In this document: in pieces, positions 6,856 to 14,515 of the stretch | Layout of the letters: each line of letters begins with the position of its first letter | Numbering within the stretch: the stretch's first letter is position 1 | Assembly (NCBI GenBank): GCA_016782545.1 | Contig: JADHYG010000011.1 | Coordinates: 1-23,716 of the forward strand | Direction of reading: 5' to 3' | Source: Candidatus Microgenomates bacterium | Lineage (GTDB): Bacteria; Patescibacteria; Microgenomatia; JADHYG01 | Length of the DNA: 23,716 bases | Notes under the pieces: model-generated | What the model saw: only the letters and a program-made list of their open reading frames with translations | The model's database searches: none | What the model was told of the DNA's origin: nothing | Translations under genes and position numbers: made by a program

Positions 6856-7581
6856 CTAGACTCCTCTTATAAATGTATTGGGAATAATTTTATTTAACCT
6901 TGGTAAAATTTTATCATAAAAACTTTTAGCGTATGGTTTGATTTTGTTGAATTCTTCATTTAAACAACTCCCAGGCCGGAATTGCTGCAAAAACCAGTTA
7001 ATTCTTATAACGTGTAGCTTGTAACGTGTAACATTTTTAAGCTCTTCTGCCATTTTAAGAATATCTGCTTCTTTATGAATTCCTGGAACAACCGTGGTTC
7101 GAAATTCGTAAGGAAGACTGCTTGAAACCAAAAATCTCATACTTTCTTTAATTGCTTTTGTATTGACCTTGGCATTGACGATTTTTGAATACTTATTAAT
7201 TGGCCCTTTAAAATCCATGGCCACATAATCAAGCAATCTCTGATTGACAAGCTGTTTTAAGCCTTTTGAGTTTAAACCATTGGTATCTAGTTTGACTAAA
7301 AAACCTAATTTCGTTATCTTTTCAACAAATTTTTTTAAATTCGGATAAAGAGTAGGTTCACCACCTGTCAATACCACTCCTTCTAAAATCTTTTGTCTTG
7401 ATTTTAAAAAAGCAAAGATCTCTTGTTCTGAAAATCGAGGCAAATCATTGCTTTCTAAAACCAAATCCTTATTGTGGCAAAAAGGACAGCGAAAATTGCA
7501 GTTGGAGAAAAAAATAACACAAGCTATTTTTCCAGGATAGTCAATAAGAGTAGTTTTTTGTAAACCGCGAATAGAAGACAT
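6856..7581 (-). CDS. nrdG: Anaerobic RNR activase, radical SAM (NrdG2 type)
   Basis: 241 aa radical SAM protein opening with GLQKTTLIDYPGKIACVIFF, the signature beginning of the NrdG2-type activator. The CxxxCxxC cluster is C28-C32-C35 (CNFRCPFC), and the SAM-binding GGEP motif follows (LTGGEPTLYPN). A [4Fe-4S] cluster and SAM would generate the 5'-deoxyadenosyl radical that abstracts hydrogen from the conserved Gly of NrdD. It lies 7 nt downstream of nrdD, as the third gene of nrdR-nrdD-nrdG. The PflA-like length, longer than the classical ~155-aa NrdG, fits the NrdG2 subgroup. It is distinct from the radical SAM enzyme expected beside MEMO/AMMECR1 genes. Confidence 0.92.
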   Translation of the reverse strand: MSSIRGLQKTTLIDYPGKIACVIFFSNCNFRCPFCHNKDLVLESNDLPRFSEQEIFAFLKSRQKILEGVVLTGGEPTLYPNLKKFVEKITKLGFLVKLDTNGLNSKGLKQLVNQRLLDYVAMDFKGPINKYSKIVNAKVNTKAIKESMRFLVSSSLPYEFRTTVVPGIHKEADILKMAEELKNVTRYKLHVIRINWFLQQFRPGSCLNEEFNKIKPYAKSFYDKILPRLNKIIPNTFIRGV

Positions 7582-7588
7582 TCTTTAG

Positions 7589-9751
7589 TTATTCTGTTAT
7601 TTGGTGCCGATGTTTTAATCGAGCATGCTCGGCTATTTCGCCGGCATTATTTGGTTTTACTTCAAATGTTTTTCTTTCTTCAAATTCAGCATGCTTGCCA
7701 GCATTCCATTGCGAAAGCGGTCGGAGATAACCAACAATCCTTGAAAAAACCTCACAAGTCCTGCCGCAAGTGGGACATTTTTTATTTTCTCCTTTTAAAT
7801 AACCACATTGAGGACAAACTGAAAAAGTGGGCGTTAAAGTAAAGTAAGGCAAGTGATAATTTTCCGCAATTTTTTTAACTAATTTTTTGACTGTTTCGGG
7901 ATTGTCTAAGCTTTCTCCTAAAAAACCATGAAGAACAGTGCCGCCAGTATACTTTATCTGTAATTCATCCTGCAAATTCAGAGCTTCAAAAATGTCATCA
8001 GTAAAATTAACCGGCAGTTGGCTTGAATTGGTGTAATAAGGAGCGGCTTCTTCTGCCTGATAGGCTTTTTCATTGGCACAAATAATTTTGGGGTAAAGTT
8101 TTTTATCAAGCATCGCCAAACGATAAGAAGTTCCTTCTGCCGGTGTTGCTTCTAAATTAAACATCTCCCCGGTTTCTTTTTGGAAAATTAAGAGTTTCTG
8201 ACGCATAAATTCCAAAATCTCTAGCGCAAAAGCACGACCTTCTTTATCGCCAATTGTTTTCCCCATAAAATTAACTAAAGATTCATTCATGCCGTTAAGA
8301 CCAATGGTAGAAAAATGACTTTTCCAGTAACCGCCAAATCTTTTTTTAATCGAGGAAAGATAGACTTGAGAATAAGGATAAAGTCCGGCTTCAGTAAACT
8401 TTTCCAAGACCTGTCTTTTAATGAGTAGGGCTTCTTTGGCTAAATTCATGAATTTTGAAAGCCGGGCAAAATATTCTTTTTCGTTCTTCGCCAGAAAACC
8501 AATTCTGGCTAGATTAATTGTCAGTACACCAGTACTGCCGGTTAGTGGATTGGCGCCAAAAAGCCCACCACCTCGTTTTTGAAGCGTTCGATTATTAAGA
8601 CGAAGTCGACAGCACATTGATCTCACGTCTTCCGGCTTCATGTCCGAATTAATAAAATTAGAAAAGTAAGGAATACCATACTTGCCGGTCATTTTCCAAA
8701 TAAGATCATAGGTGCCGTTTTTCCAATCAAAATCCTTAGTAATATTGTAAGTTGGAATTGGAAAAGTAAAAACTCTTCCTTTGGCATCGCCCTCAAGCAT
8801 CACTTCGGCAAAAGCACGATTAAACATCGCCATTTCTTTTTGATAATCGCCATAAGTTGTTTTTTGAGGCTTGCCGCCAATAATCACGGCCTTATCTTTC
8901 CAAACAGGAGAAATTGTTAAATCCAAAGTGACGTTGGTAAAAGGCGTTTGAAATCCAACTCTGGTAGGTACATTGATATTAAAAATAAACTCCTGCATTC
9001 CTTGCTTGACTTCTTTATAAGTCAGCTTATCTGCTCTAATAAAGGGAGCCAAAAGAGTATCAAAACTAGAAATTGCTTGAGCACCAGCACTCTCTCCCTG
9101 AAGAGTGTAAAAAAAGTTGACTAGTTGACCCAAAGCAGTGCGAAAATGCTTGGCTGGCTTGCATTCAATCTTTCCTGAAACGCCGCCAAAGCCCTTAACC
9201 AAAAGATCATAAAGATCCCAACCGCAGCAATAGGTGGCTAAAAGCTGTAAATCATGAATATGAAAATCACCAGCCACATGAGCTTGACGAATCTCGGGAG
9301 GATAGATTTTATTAAGCCAATAATTGGCAGAAATAATTGAAGCGACATGGTTATTCAATCCCTGCAAAGAATAAGCCATGTTTGAATTTTCTTTGACCCG
9401 CCAATCACTTCTGTCCAAATACTTTTCCATCAACTCATCAGAATCAACTAAGGAATAAACACTGCGAATTCTATTTTGGAGGTCGCGGTAAAGAATATAG
9501 GCCCGGACAACATCGGTGTGACCATGGTGCATTAAAATTTCTTCAACTACATCTTGAATTTCTTCAACTTGAGGAATAACATCTTTAAATCGTTTTTCCA
9601 GCTTTTCAACTACCTTGTCAGTTAAATATTTAACCCTTTCTCCATTTTTTTCACCCACCGCTTTAAAAGCCCGACGCATCGCTCTTTCAATTTTTTCTTG
9701 CCTAAATTTAACGATTCTGCCTGATCTTTTTTTAATTTTTGCAATCTTCAT
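7589..9751 (-). CDS. nrdD: Class III anaerobic ribonucleoside-triphosphate reductase
   Basis: 720 aa. Residues 1 to ~95 are an ATP-cone (IKKRSGRIVKFRQEKIERAMRRAF is its opening), which senses ATP/dATP. The catalytic barrel follows (for example HIHDL, GESAGAQAISSFDTLLAPF, NVPTRVGFQTPFTN). Near the C-terminus two CxxC pairs (C646/C649 and C659/C662) form the zinc site, and the glycyl-radical residue is G674 in RIVGYLRP. It makes deoxyribonucleotides without oxygen, activated by the adjacent NrdG. Its ATG overlaps the nrdR stop (ATGA). No class I or II reductase is in the window. Length and motifs are complete. Confidence 0.95.
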   Translation of the reverse strand: MKIAKIKKRSGRIVKFRQEKIERAMRRAFKAVGEKNGERVKYLTDKVVEKLEKRFKDVIPQVEEIQDVVEEILMHHGHTDVVRAYILYRDLQNRIRSVYSLVDSDELMEKYLDRSDWRVKENSNMAYSLQGLNNHVASIISANYWLNKIYPPEIRQAHVAGDFHIHDLQLLATYCCGWDLYDLLVKGFGGVSGKIECKPAKHFRTALGQLVNFFYTLQGESAGAQAISSFDTLLAPFIRADKLTYKEVKQGMQEFIFNINVPTRVGFQTPFTNVTLDLTISPVWKDKAVIIGGKPQKTTYGDYQKEMAMFNRAFAEVMLEGDAKGRVFTFPIPTYNITKDFDWKNGTYDLIWKMTGKYGIPYFSNFINSDMKPEDVRSMCCRLRLNNRTLQKRGGGLFGANPLTGSTGVLTINLARIGFLAKNEKEYFARLSKFMNLAKEALLIKRQVLEKFTEAGLYPYSQVYLSSIKKRFGGYWKSHFSTIGLNGMNESLVNFMGKTIGDKEGRAFALEILEFMRQKLLIFQKETGEMFNLEATPAEGTSYRLAMLDKKLYPKIICANEKAYQAEEAAPYYTNSSQLPVNFTDDIFEALNLQDELQIKYTGGTVLHGFLGESLDNPETVKKLVKKIAENYHLPYFTLTPTFSVCPQCGYLKGENKKCPTCGRTCEVFSRIVGYLRPLSQWNAGKHAEFEERKTFEVKPNNAGEIAEHARLKHRHQITE

Positions 9752-10194
9752 AATAATTTTCTTAACTCTCTTTCAAAATCTTCCAAATCAACAAATGACC
9801 TGAAAACCGAAGCAAATCTTATATAAGCAACCTTGTCTACCTTTTTTAATTTTTGCGCAACCATGCGGCCGATTTTTTTACTTTCTACTTCAGCCGAATC
9901 TTCCATTCTTAACTTTCTCTCTATCTCTTCAACAAATTTTTCAATTTTTTCAATAGGAACTTCTGTTTTTTCACAGGCCTTGATAATGCCTTTTTTTAAT
10001 TTCTCCCGGTCAAATTCTTCTCTTCGACCATCCTTTTTAATCACTACCAAAGGAGAAGTTTCCAGTCTTTCATAAGTCGTAAATCTTTTCTCGCACTTTA
10101 AACACTCTCGTCTTCTTCTAGTTGTTTGAAGATCCTCACTTTCTCTTGTTTCTAAGACTTTTGATTCTTCGTGCGCACAAAAAGGACAAAGCAT
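9748..10194 (-). CDS. nrdR: Transcriptional repressor NrdR
   Basis: 148 aa, the standard length. A zinc ribbon with C3/C6 and C31/C34 (CPFC and CLKC) includes the RRRRECLKCEKRFTTYER segment that binds DNA. An ATP-cone follows (VVIKKDGRREEFDREKLKKGI) and reads nucleotide levels. NrdR represses ribonucleotide reductase genes when dATP is high. Here it is first in the operon with nrdD and nrdG, so it probably controls its own synthesis, and two NrdR-box-like palindromes lie in its promoter. The ATG at 10194 has no clear ribosome-binding site. Confidence 0.95.
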   Translation of the reverse strand: MLCPFCAHEESKVLETRESEDLQTTRRRRECLKCEKRFTTYERLETSPLVVIKKDGRREEFDREKLKKGIIKACEKTEVPIEKIEKFVEEIERKLRMEDSAEVESKKIGRMVAQKLKKVDKVAYIRFASVFRSFVDLEDFERELRKLL

Positions 10195-10254
10195 AAATTA
10201 ATTTTGGAATGATAAACTTTTAGTTTAAAATCTCAATATTCGTGAAATTAAAAA

Positions 10255-10307
10255 ACACTATGGCTAGTGTTAATTGCAAGAATAATACCTTATCCCTAGT
10301 CTGTCAA
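10255..10307 (-). promoter_or_regulatory. nrdR-nrdD-nrdG promoter with paired NrdR boxes
   Basis: On the minus strand TTGACA (10307-10302), a 17-bp spacer and TATTCT (10284-10279). Box 1 is the perfect palindrome ACACTATGGCTAGTGT (10255-10270), close to the known consensus ACACWATATATWGTGT. Box 2 is a weaker copy, ACCTTATCCCTAGTCT (10287-10302), 10 of 16 matching an idealised consensus. The starts are 32 bp apart (16 bp between boxes), three helical turns as in known NrdR sites. Box 2 fills the -35/-10 spacer and box 1 covers the start of transcription, so binding would block polymerase. Confidence 0.8.
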
Positions 10308-10446
10308 GAGGACAAAAAATATCAAACTATGTCAAATTTTCACACAGGCTTAAAACAATAATCACCAAAATTCTATAGGACTTAGAAAGATTTTTTGAGG
10401 AAAAAATTTCAAGTGATGGGCAAATACTTTGTTCAGTTCTACGGTT

Positions 10447-10983
10447 TCAGTCTAGTTTTTCCTGGATGTTTTTGATTAATTCTAAAGAATTATTAAGACC
10501 TATTTTTTGCTCATCAGGGGCTTTTTCTAAAAGCTCCAAAATTATTTCTTCGTGTTTTAAACTGGACTCTTCTATCTTCTTTAATAAATTTTGATCCATT
10601 CCTCTATTTTGTTCCTCTATTTCCTGCAGCTCTTCGATTATTTTTAGAAAATATTTTTCTCCTTTAGAAACGGTTGTTTCTGCTAAGACCGGCTTGCCTT
10701 TCTCAATTAAACAGGCTCCCATGTTAAGCCTTTTATCCGCCATTAAGAGATTTAATTCTATTCTTTTGATGGGGTCTTGAACTAAAACATCCAGAATTTT
10801 ATCTCGAAAAGCTTTTAAAAAATACAAAGGGTGATCAGGTAAAATACCCGGATAAGGCAGAGTGTATTCAATCTTCTGCGATGAAGAAGCCTCTGGTACT
10901 TCTTCTTGAGCGAAAACAGTCATTGAGGAAAGAAAAATTGAAACGACAATTAAAAAAATCGTCATTAATTTCTTATTTTTCAT
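10447..10983 (-). CDS. Exported DUF5667-like protein
   Basis: 178 aa from the ATG at 10983. Residues 1-26 form a clear signal peptide (MKNKKLMTIFLIVVSIFLSS, then MTVFAQEE with an AxA-like cleavage region). The mature part has the pattern YTLPYPGILPDHPLYFLKAFRD, then a Lys/Glu-rich helical domain, which matches my knowledge of DUF5667 proteins common in Patescibacteria. Function is unknown; it acts outside the membrane. The longer start at 11010 is less likely because TATAAT (10996-10991) ends 7 nt before the ATG at 10983, which would make the message leaderless. It is transcribed toward the nrd promoter region but appears to be a separate unit. Confidence 0.75.
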   Translation of the reverse strand: MKNKKLMTIFLIVVSIFLSSMTVFAQEEVPEASSSQKIEYTLPYPGILPDHPLYFLKAFRDKILDVLVQDPIKRIELNLLMADKRLNMGACLIEKGKPVLAETTVSKGEKYFLKIIEELQEIEEQNRGMDQNLLKKIEESSLKHEEIILELLEKAPDEQKIGLNNSLELIKNIQEKLD

Positions 10984-10990
10984 TGCTTCT

Positions 10991-10996
10991 ATTATA
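10991..10996 (-). promoter_or_regulatory. -10 box of the DUF5667-like gene
   Basis: A perfect TATAAT on the minus strand, ending 7 nt before the chosen ATG at 10983. The region around the expected -35 site contains two tandem 11-bp copies of TTTAAAGCAAA/G (11011-11032 on the plus strand). The remaining gap to 11184 shows no gene. Confidence 0.45.
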
Positions 10997-11184
10997 TGCC
11001 ATCTTGTCAATTTAAAGCAAATTTAAAGCAAGTCTTGGTCTGGATTTACTTAATTCCAACTTTAATGGTATGGGCAATTTGAGAATAAGATTGGAACGAT
11101 ATTATGATATTATTATTGGGAAAGGGATAAATTTTATCTTTTACTTTCTTCTTTTTTTTTCTAATCATTAAAACAATTCTTTTT

Positions 11185-11237
11185 TTGACAAAATATAAAA
11201 CGCCTGCTACAATGTACGTTATAATGTAAGAAAGGAG
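11185..11237 (+). promoter_or_regulatory. Promoter, operator-like repeats and RBS of the Phd/PIN operon
   Basis: TTGACA (11185-11190), a 17-bp spacer and TACAAT (11208-11213). The -10 box is part of two near-identical 9-mers, TACAATGTA and TATAATGTA, 12 bp apart, which could be antitoxin operator half-sites. AAAGGAG (11231-11237) ends 5 nt before the ATG at 11243, one of the few strong ribosome-binding sites in the window. Confidence 0.65.
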
Positions 11238-11242
11238 AAAAT

Positions 11243-11527
11243 ATGGATCAAATTGTCAGTGTTACTTATGCTCGCAATAAACTAAGCTCTATTCTTAATA
11301 AGGTTGTTCGGGAAGGCAAGCGATTTATCCTAGTGCGTGAAAGCATTCCCGAAGCAGTAATAATCCCATATGAAGAAATTTTAGAGAAAGATCGTCTTTG
11401 GAATCAAAGATTTGAACAGACAATGAAAAAGAGCCAAAAATATTTTGAAAAGTGGCTTAAAACCAAAGGCGTCAACTCCAAAACTTTAACTGAAGAAAAA
11501 GTTTATGAACTCATCAAAAAGGCCTAG
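11243..11527 (+). CDS. Phd/YefM-like antitoxin
   Basis: 94 aa. The opening DQIVSVTYARNKLSSILNKVVREGKRFILVRESIPEAVIIP, written here as VSVTYARNKLSSILN then EGKRFILVR and EAVIIPYEE, is the Phd/YefM DNA-binding fold: a short strand, a recognition helix, and a hairpin ending in a VI(I)P(Y)EE segment. The rest is a long charged helix that would bind the toxin. It is first in the pair, overlaps the PIN toxin gene by 23 bp, and has its own promoter and ribosome-binding site. It would neutralise the toxin and repress the operon. Confidence 0.8.
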   Translation: MDQIVSVTYARNKLSSILNKVVREGKRFILVRESIPEAVIIPYEEILEKDRLWNQRFEQTMKKSQKYFEKWLKTKGVNSKTLTEEKVYELIKKA

Positions 11528-11927
11528 AGTTATTGTTGACACTAATGTTTTCATTTCCGCTATTTTTTGGGGCGGCAATCCTTTAAAAGTTATCAATCTC
11601 TGGCGGGTAGAAGAAAAATATGATCTAATAATTTCCCCTGAAATTTTGGCCGAAATAATTTCCAAGTTAAAATACAAATTTTTTCTTCCTCAATCTTTAC
11701 TTAATGAGTGGAAAGAGCTTTTGACAAGCAGAGCCATCTTGATAATCCCCAAAGATAAAGTAAATCTTTGTCGCGATTCTCAAGATAACATTCTTTTAGA
11801 ATCCGCGCTGGCAGGAAAAACTGATTTTCTCATTACCGGCGATAAAGATCTTCTTTCCCTAAAACAATTTAAAAAAACTCAAATTGTTTCTCCGAAACAG
11901 TTTCTTAAATTGAAAATTTGGGCATAA
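11505..11927 (+). CDS. PIN-domain ribonuclease toxin
   Basis: 140 aa PIN fold. The first acidic residue is D12 in VIVDTNVFISAIFW, E47/E50 lie in SPEILAEII, D91/D94 in CRDSQDN and D113 in LITGDKDLLSL, giving the usual cluster of Asp/Glu for Mg2+-dependent RNA cleavage. The order and length match the putative toxin PIN family often paired with Phd-like antitoxins. The ATG lies inside the antitoxin gene, so translation is probably coupled. The RNA target (tRNA, rRNA or mRNA) cannot be read from the sequence. Confidence 0.85.
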   Translation: MNSSKRPRVIVDTNVFISAIFWGGNPLKVINLWRVEEKYDLIISPEILAEIISKLKYKFFLPQSLLNEWKELLTSRAILIIPKDKVNLCRDSQDNILLESALAGKTDFLITGDKDLLSLKQFKKTQIVSPKQFLKLKIWA

Positions 11928-12116
11928 TTGCCAAAAAGTGTGGGTTTTTTAGTAATTTTTTATTACAGTTTTTCGTGTTTTTGAAGCTAATTTTGGTTCT
12001 TTAGCATAAATAAAAGCTGATAATTTGGATTGTTCATATCCAAATTATATCAGATTAGGCCTGTGTTACGGTCTAATTTGCCGTTTTTATCCACATAAAT
12101 TGGCAATTATGCCAAA
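11917..12116. repeat. Inverted pair of a short near-palindrome flanking a noncoding gap
   Basis: TTTGGGCATAATTGCCAA (11917-11934, overlapping the end of the PIN gene) is the reverse complement, with one mismatch, of TTGGCAATTATGCCAAA (12100-12116). The right copy contains TTGGCA, used as -35 of the next gene. The two copies bracket the long hairpin at 12017-12053. Confidence 0.6.
12017..12053. repeat. 14-bp hairpin upstream of the kinase-like gene
   Basis: CTGATAATTTGGAT (12017-12030) pairs with ATCCAAATTATATCAG (12038-12053) apart from a two-base bulge, around a 7-nt loop (TGTTCAT). No T-run follows on either strand, so it is more likely an operator, an RNA structure or a repeat than a terminator. 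A weaker ATTAG/CTAAT pairing lies just downstream. The rest of the 11928-12171 gap has no gene. Confidence 0.65.
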
Positions 12117-12128
12117 ATTTGATATACT
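12100..12128 (+). promoter_or_regulatory. Promoter of the kinase-like gene
   Basis: TTGGCA (12100-12105), a 17-bp spacer and TATACT (12123-12128), each one base from consensus. The -35 box is half of a TTGGCA-ATTA-TGCCAA palindrome. The leader would be about 37 nt, and no ribosome-binding site is visible before the ATG at 12172. Confidence 0.5.
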
Positions 12129-12171
12129 AATACCATCTATAAACCATTTATAAATTATCACTCTTCTTAAA

Positions 12172-14049
12172 ATGACCGAGTGTGTTTCGGAAGGTCTTTC
12201 AGTAAAACATAAGGATGTCGAGCCAAATCAAGAAACCAAACTATCACTCGACACACAATTAGGTAATGCCGAACATGGTGCGCTTATTTTTTCAACTCAA
12301 ACTGCTCCAGAACAAAAACCCCTATATGAAATGAGGGGTATGTTTATTGGAGACTTAATGAATAAATACCCTCATTTACTCAAGGCACTACAAACTAATG
12401 AAACTGGTGAATTAAGCCCAGCAGTCTCACAAGCAAAAGCGGCAAGAATTTACTACCGAGAAGGAGATGTATTAATTGTCAATCTTCATCAAGGCCCCAG
12501 CGACAACCGATTATTAATCCTAACTCCTGAAATCTGTCCATTAATTTCTGTGCCAGGCACCATGTACGTCAACCAATCAGTAAATATTATGACCGGCGAG
12601 CTAGCTCCTTTTTCTGAAAATAATATTGCCCCTTGTATCGTTGGAGATGGATCAGTTTATTTATTCCCAGATAAACCCGTAGGTAAAGATTCAGTCATAG
12701 ATTTAGGTTACCAAAGAATTTCTAAAACAGGAAGGGTAACAAAAGATTATTTACGTCCTGAGCCACACGAACTAGGAAATTGGACTCAAATCGCAACAGA
12801 ACACGAGAAAGCTCTTCTTGATCCTGATTATATAAAAGCAAAAAGAGCACAAGAGACGCTAGAGCAAACATGTAAGGCTATTGAAAAAGGCCAAACAACA
12901 AAAGAAAGACTCTGGCTATTAGTGGATCAGGTCGTAAGCGAGCTAGATAGAGATAAAATCATAACAGCTGAAACACATGCTAGGCAAAGAGAAAAATCAG
13001 ATTATGGTTTTAGCTTTGGTCTAAAAGAAGCTCTCCGCGAAACCTTTGGAGTAGAATCGATAACAAAAATCCCTATATGCGCTTATGGTAAAGAGTTTAG
13101 ATTAACAGGACGTCTTTATGGAGAGGGAGCTACTGCCGTTATCCTTGAAGCACAAGAACTTGGAAAAGAAACTCAAGTTGCGGTTAAATTTGGCTTTGCG
13201 ACAAAAGAATTTTTGCATGGTGAAAAAGACTTTGAAACAAGAAAAAATAGAGAAATAAATCGGGGCTCTATTGTTGAAGAAAGTAGAAATCTTATTAGAG
13301 TAGTTGAGAATCATAAACAATATCCATCTAATTCGTCATTTCAAGAGAAAGATTATTTAACGGTTTTAGAAGAAGGTAGTATTAGCAATATTGACGCGCC
13401 TATTCCTTATGTGGTTATCCAAGCTCTCCCAGAAGAAGATGTCGTCCCCCTATCAACTTTACGACACAGGACAGAACAAGTCATTAAAAGCCCTGAAACA
13501 ACCCTCCAAGAAAAAGAGGCTGCGTTTAAATTAATATGCTACTTAGACGGCTATTTTATGGACGGCTGTCGACGAGTTTATGGCTTTATACCCAATGATT
13601 TCCAATACCAAAATCTCGTCTTTATTCCAGAAGAAAAACGAGCCGCTCTGCTTGATTTAAGTGAAACACGACCTGAAGTATATAAAACAAGCTGGAAAGG
13701 TCATCTTTTAGAAACGGCTCGCGATCTTTTAAGATGGTCACCTTATTATGATAAAAACTTTGTTGATTTTTGTATCAGTAAATTAGAGTTTATAACGATG
13801 TTTAGATTAAAAAGAATTGATTGGTCGTCTGTAAAATATATTAAATCTCAAGTAGTCTCTCGATTGGAAGAGCTTCGTGATCAACACATCCAAGATTTAC
13901 AAATAGACGCATATGTACTAGATCAAATTGTGCTCCAACTGTTTGATTTTGACGAAAAAAAGTCTTTTTGTGAAGCCACGCCTGAAGGTATGAATAAAGT
14001 TGCTGAAGGACTTGCGTTCTTGGCTGGAGAATTAGCTACAGCCAAATAA
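12172..14049 (+). CDS. Large orphan protein with a kinase-like C-terminal half
   Basis: 625 aa, no family recognised over the whole length. Residues 1-300 are of unknown type, soluble, without signal peptide or membrane helix. From about 311 a protein-kinase-like fold is suggested: a glycine-rich loop G313-RLYGEGATAV, a VAVK segment with Lys339 at the right distance, an αC-like helix with Glu residues (about 370-385), a hinge-like IPYVVIQAL, then NDFQYQN with D476 and N481 five residues apart as in HRDxxxxN, and LLDLS with D495 in the DFG position. The HRD His/Arg and the DFG Gly are missing, so it is atypical, closer to aminoglycoside-kinase-like or divergent kinases. Substrate unknown. Its codon and base use is less T-rich than its neighbours. 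Its last 14 bp overlap the end of the converging ligD-like gene. Confidence 0.7.
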   Translation: MTECVSEGLSVKHKDVEPNQETKLSLDTQLGNAEHGALIFSTQTAPEQKPLYEMRGMFIGDLMNKYPHLLKALQTNETGELSPAVSQAKAARIYYREGDVLIVNLHQGPSDNRLLILTPEICPLISVPGTMYVNQSVNIMTGELAPFSENNIAPCIVGDGSVYLFPDKPVGKDSVIDLGYQRISKTGRVTKDYLRPEPHELGNWTQIATEHEKALLDPDYIKAKRAQETLEQTCKAIEKGQTTKERLWLLVDQVVSELDRDKIITAETHARQREKSDYGFSFGLKEALRETFGVESITKIPICAYGKEFRLTGRLYGEGATAVILEAQELGKETQVAVKFGFATKEFLHGEKDFETRKNREINRGSIVEESRNLIRVVENHKQYPSNSSFQEKDYLTVLEEGSISNIDAPIPYVVIQALPEEDVVPLSTLRHRTEQVIKSPETTLQEKEAAFKLICYLDGYFMDGCRRVYGFIPNDFQYQNLVFIPEEKRAALLDLSETRPEVYKTSWKGHLLETARDLLRWSPYYDKNFVDFCISKLEFITMFRLKRIDWSSVKYIKSQVVSRLEELRDQHIQDLQIDAYVLDQIVLQLFDFDEKKSFCEATPEGMNKVAEGLAFLAGELATAK

Positions 14050-14515
14050 TTTCTGATAAATTATCTTTTCTCTTCATAATCAACCAATTCTTTTCCTCAA
14101 ATTTTTTGGGATGAAATAAAACAAACGACCCTTTTAATCGCTTGCCTGAAAGGATAAACTCAATTGCTTCTGGTTCTTTTTTAAGAAGTTCGTAAGTACC
14201 TTTGTCCTAAATAGTTACTTTGCCCGCTCCATATTGGCCTTCTGGAATATTACCTTCAAAACTTGCGTATTCAAGGGGATGATCTTCTACTTGAACCGCC
14301 AATCTTTTCTCACTCTGTTTTTCCGGCGGCCCCTTGGGAATTGCCCAGGATTTTAAAACCCCATCCATTTCCAACCTAAAATCCCAATGAAAAGTTCGAG
14401 CATGATGTTCTTGAACAACAAAGATAAGCTCTTCGGCCTTCTCTACCTTTTTTTCTCCTTTTGGTTCCAGAGTTTTTTTAAAATCTCTTTTTTTCTTGTA
14501 TTCTTGGAGTTTCAT
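14036..14515 (-). pseudogene. LigD-type 3'-phosphoesterase gene broken by an amber codon
   Basis: Codons 1-102 give a LigD phosphoesterase domain: [18 protein letters not shown] with H37, H43 and D45, [10 protein letters not shown], and [13 protein letters not shown] with H79, the residues used for metal binding and catalysis. At codon 103 (14209-14207) TAG replaces the Trp codon expected in GAGKVTI-W-DKGTY. The same frame then continues for 56 sense codons with the rest of the family pattern (DKGTYELLKK, IEFILSGKRLKGSFVL, NWLIMKRKD) before a TAG at 14038-14036. The family removes 3'-phosphates or ribonucleotides at DNA ends. Its ATG overlaps the stop of the MEMO/AMMECR1 gene (ATGA). A point nonsense mutation or a sequencing error is the simplest reading; the shortened 102-aa product would lack the last strands. 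Confidence 0.85.

Noticed and set aside
6856..7581. Radical SAM gene as the missing partner of the MEMO/AMMECR1 fusion
   Set aside because: It is 7 nt from nrdD and opens with the NrdG2-type sequence; it belongs to the nrd operon and is far from the fusion gene.
12017..12053. Hairpin before the kinase-like gene as a terminator of the Phd/PIN operon
   Set aside because: No T-run follows the stem on either strand, and it lies ~90 nt after the toxin stop.
14207..14209. Reassigned amber codon explaining the interrupted ligD gene
   Set aside because: Other genes end normally at TAG (for example 11525-11527), and no other in-frame TAG was seen inside an intact gene.
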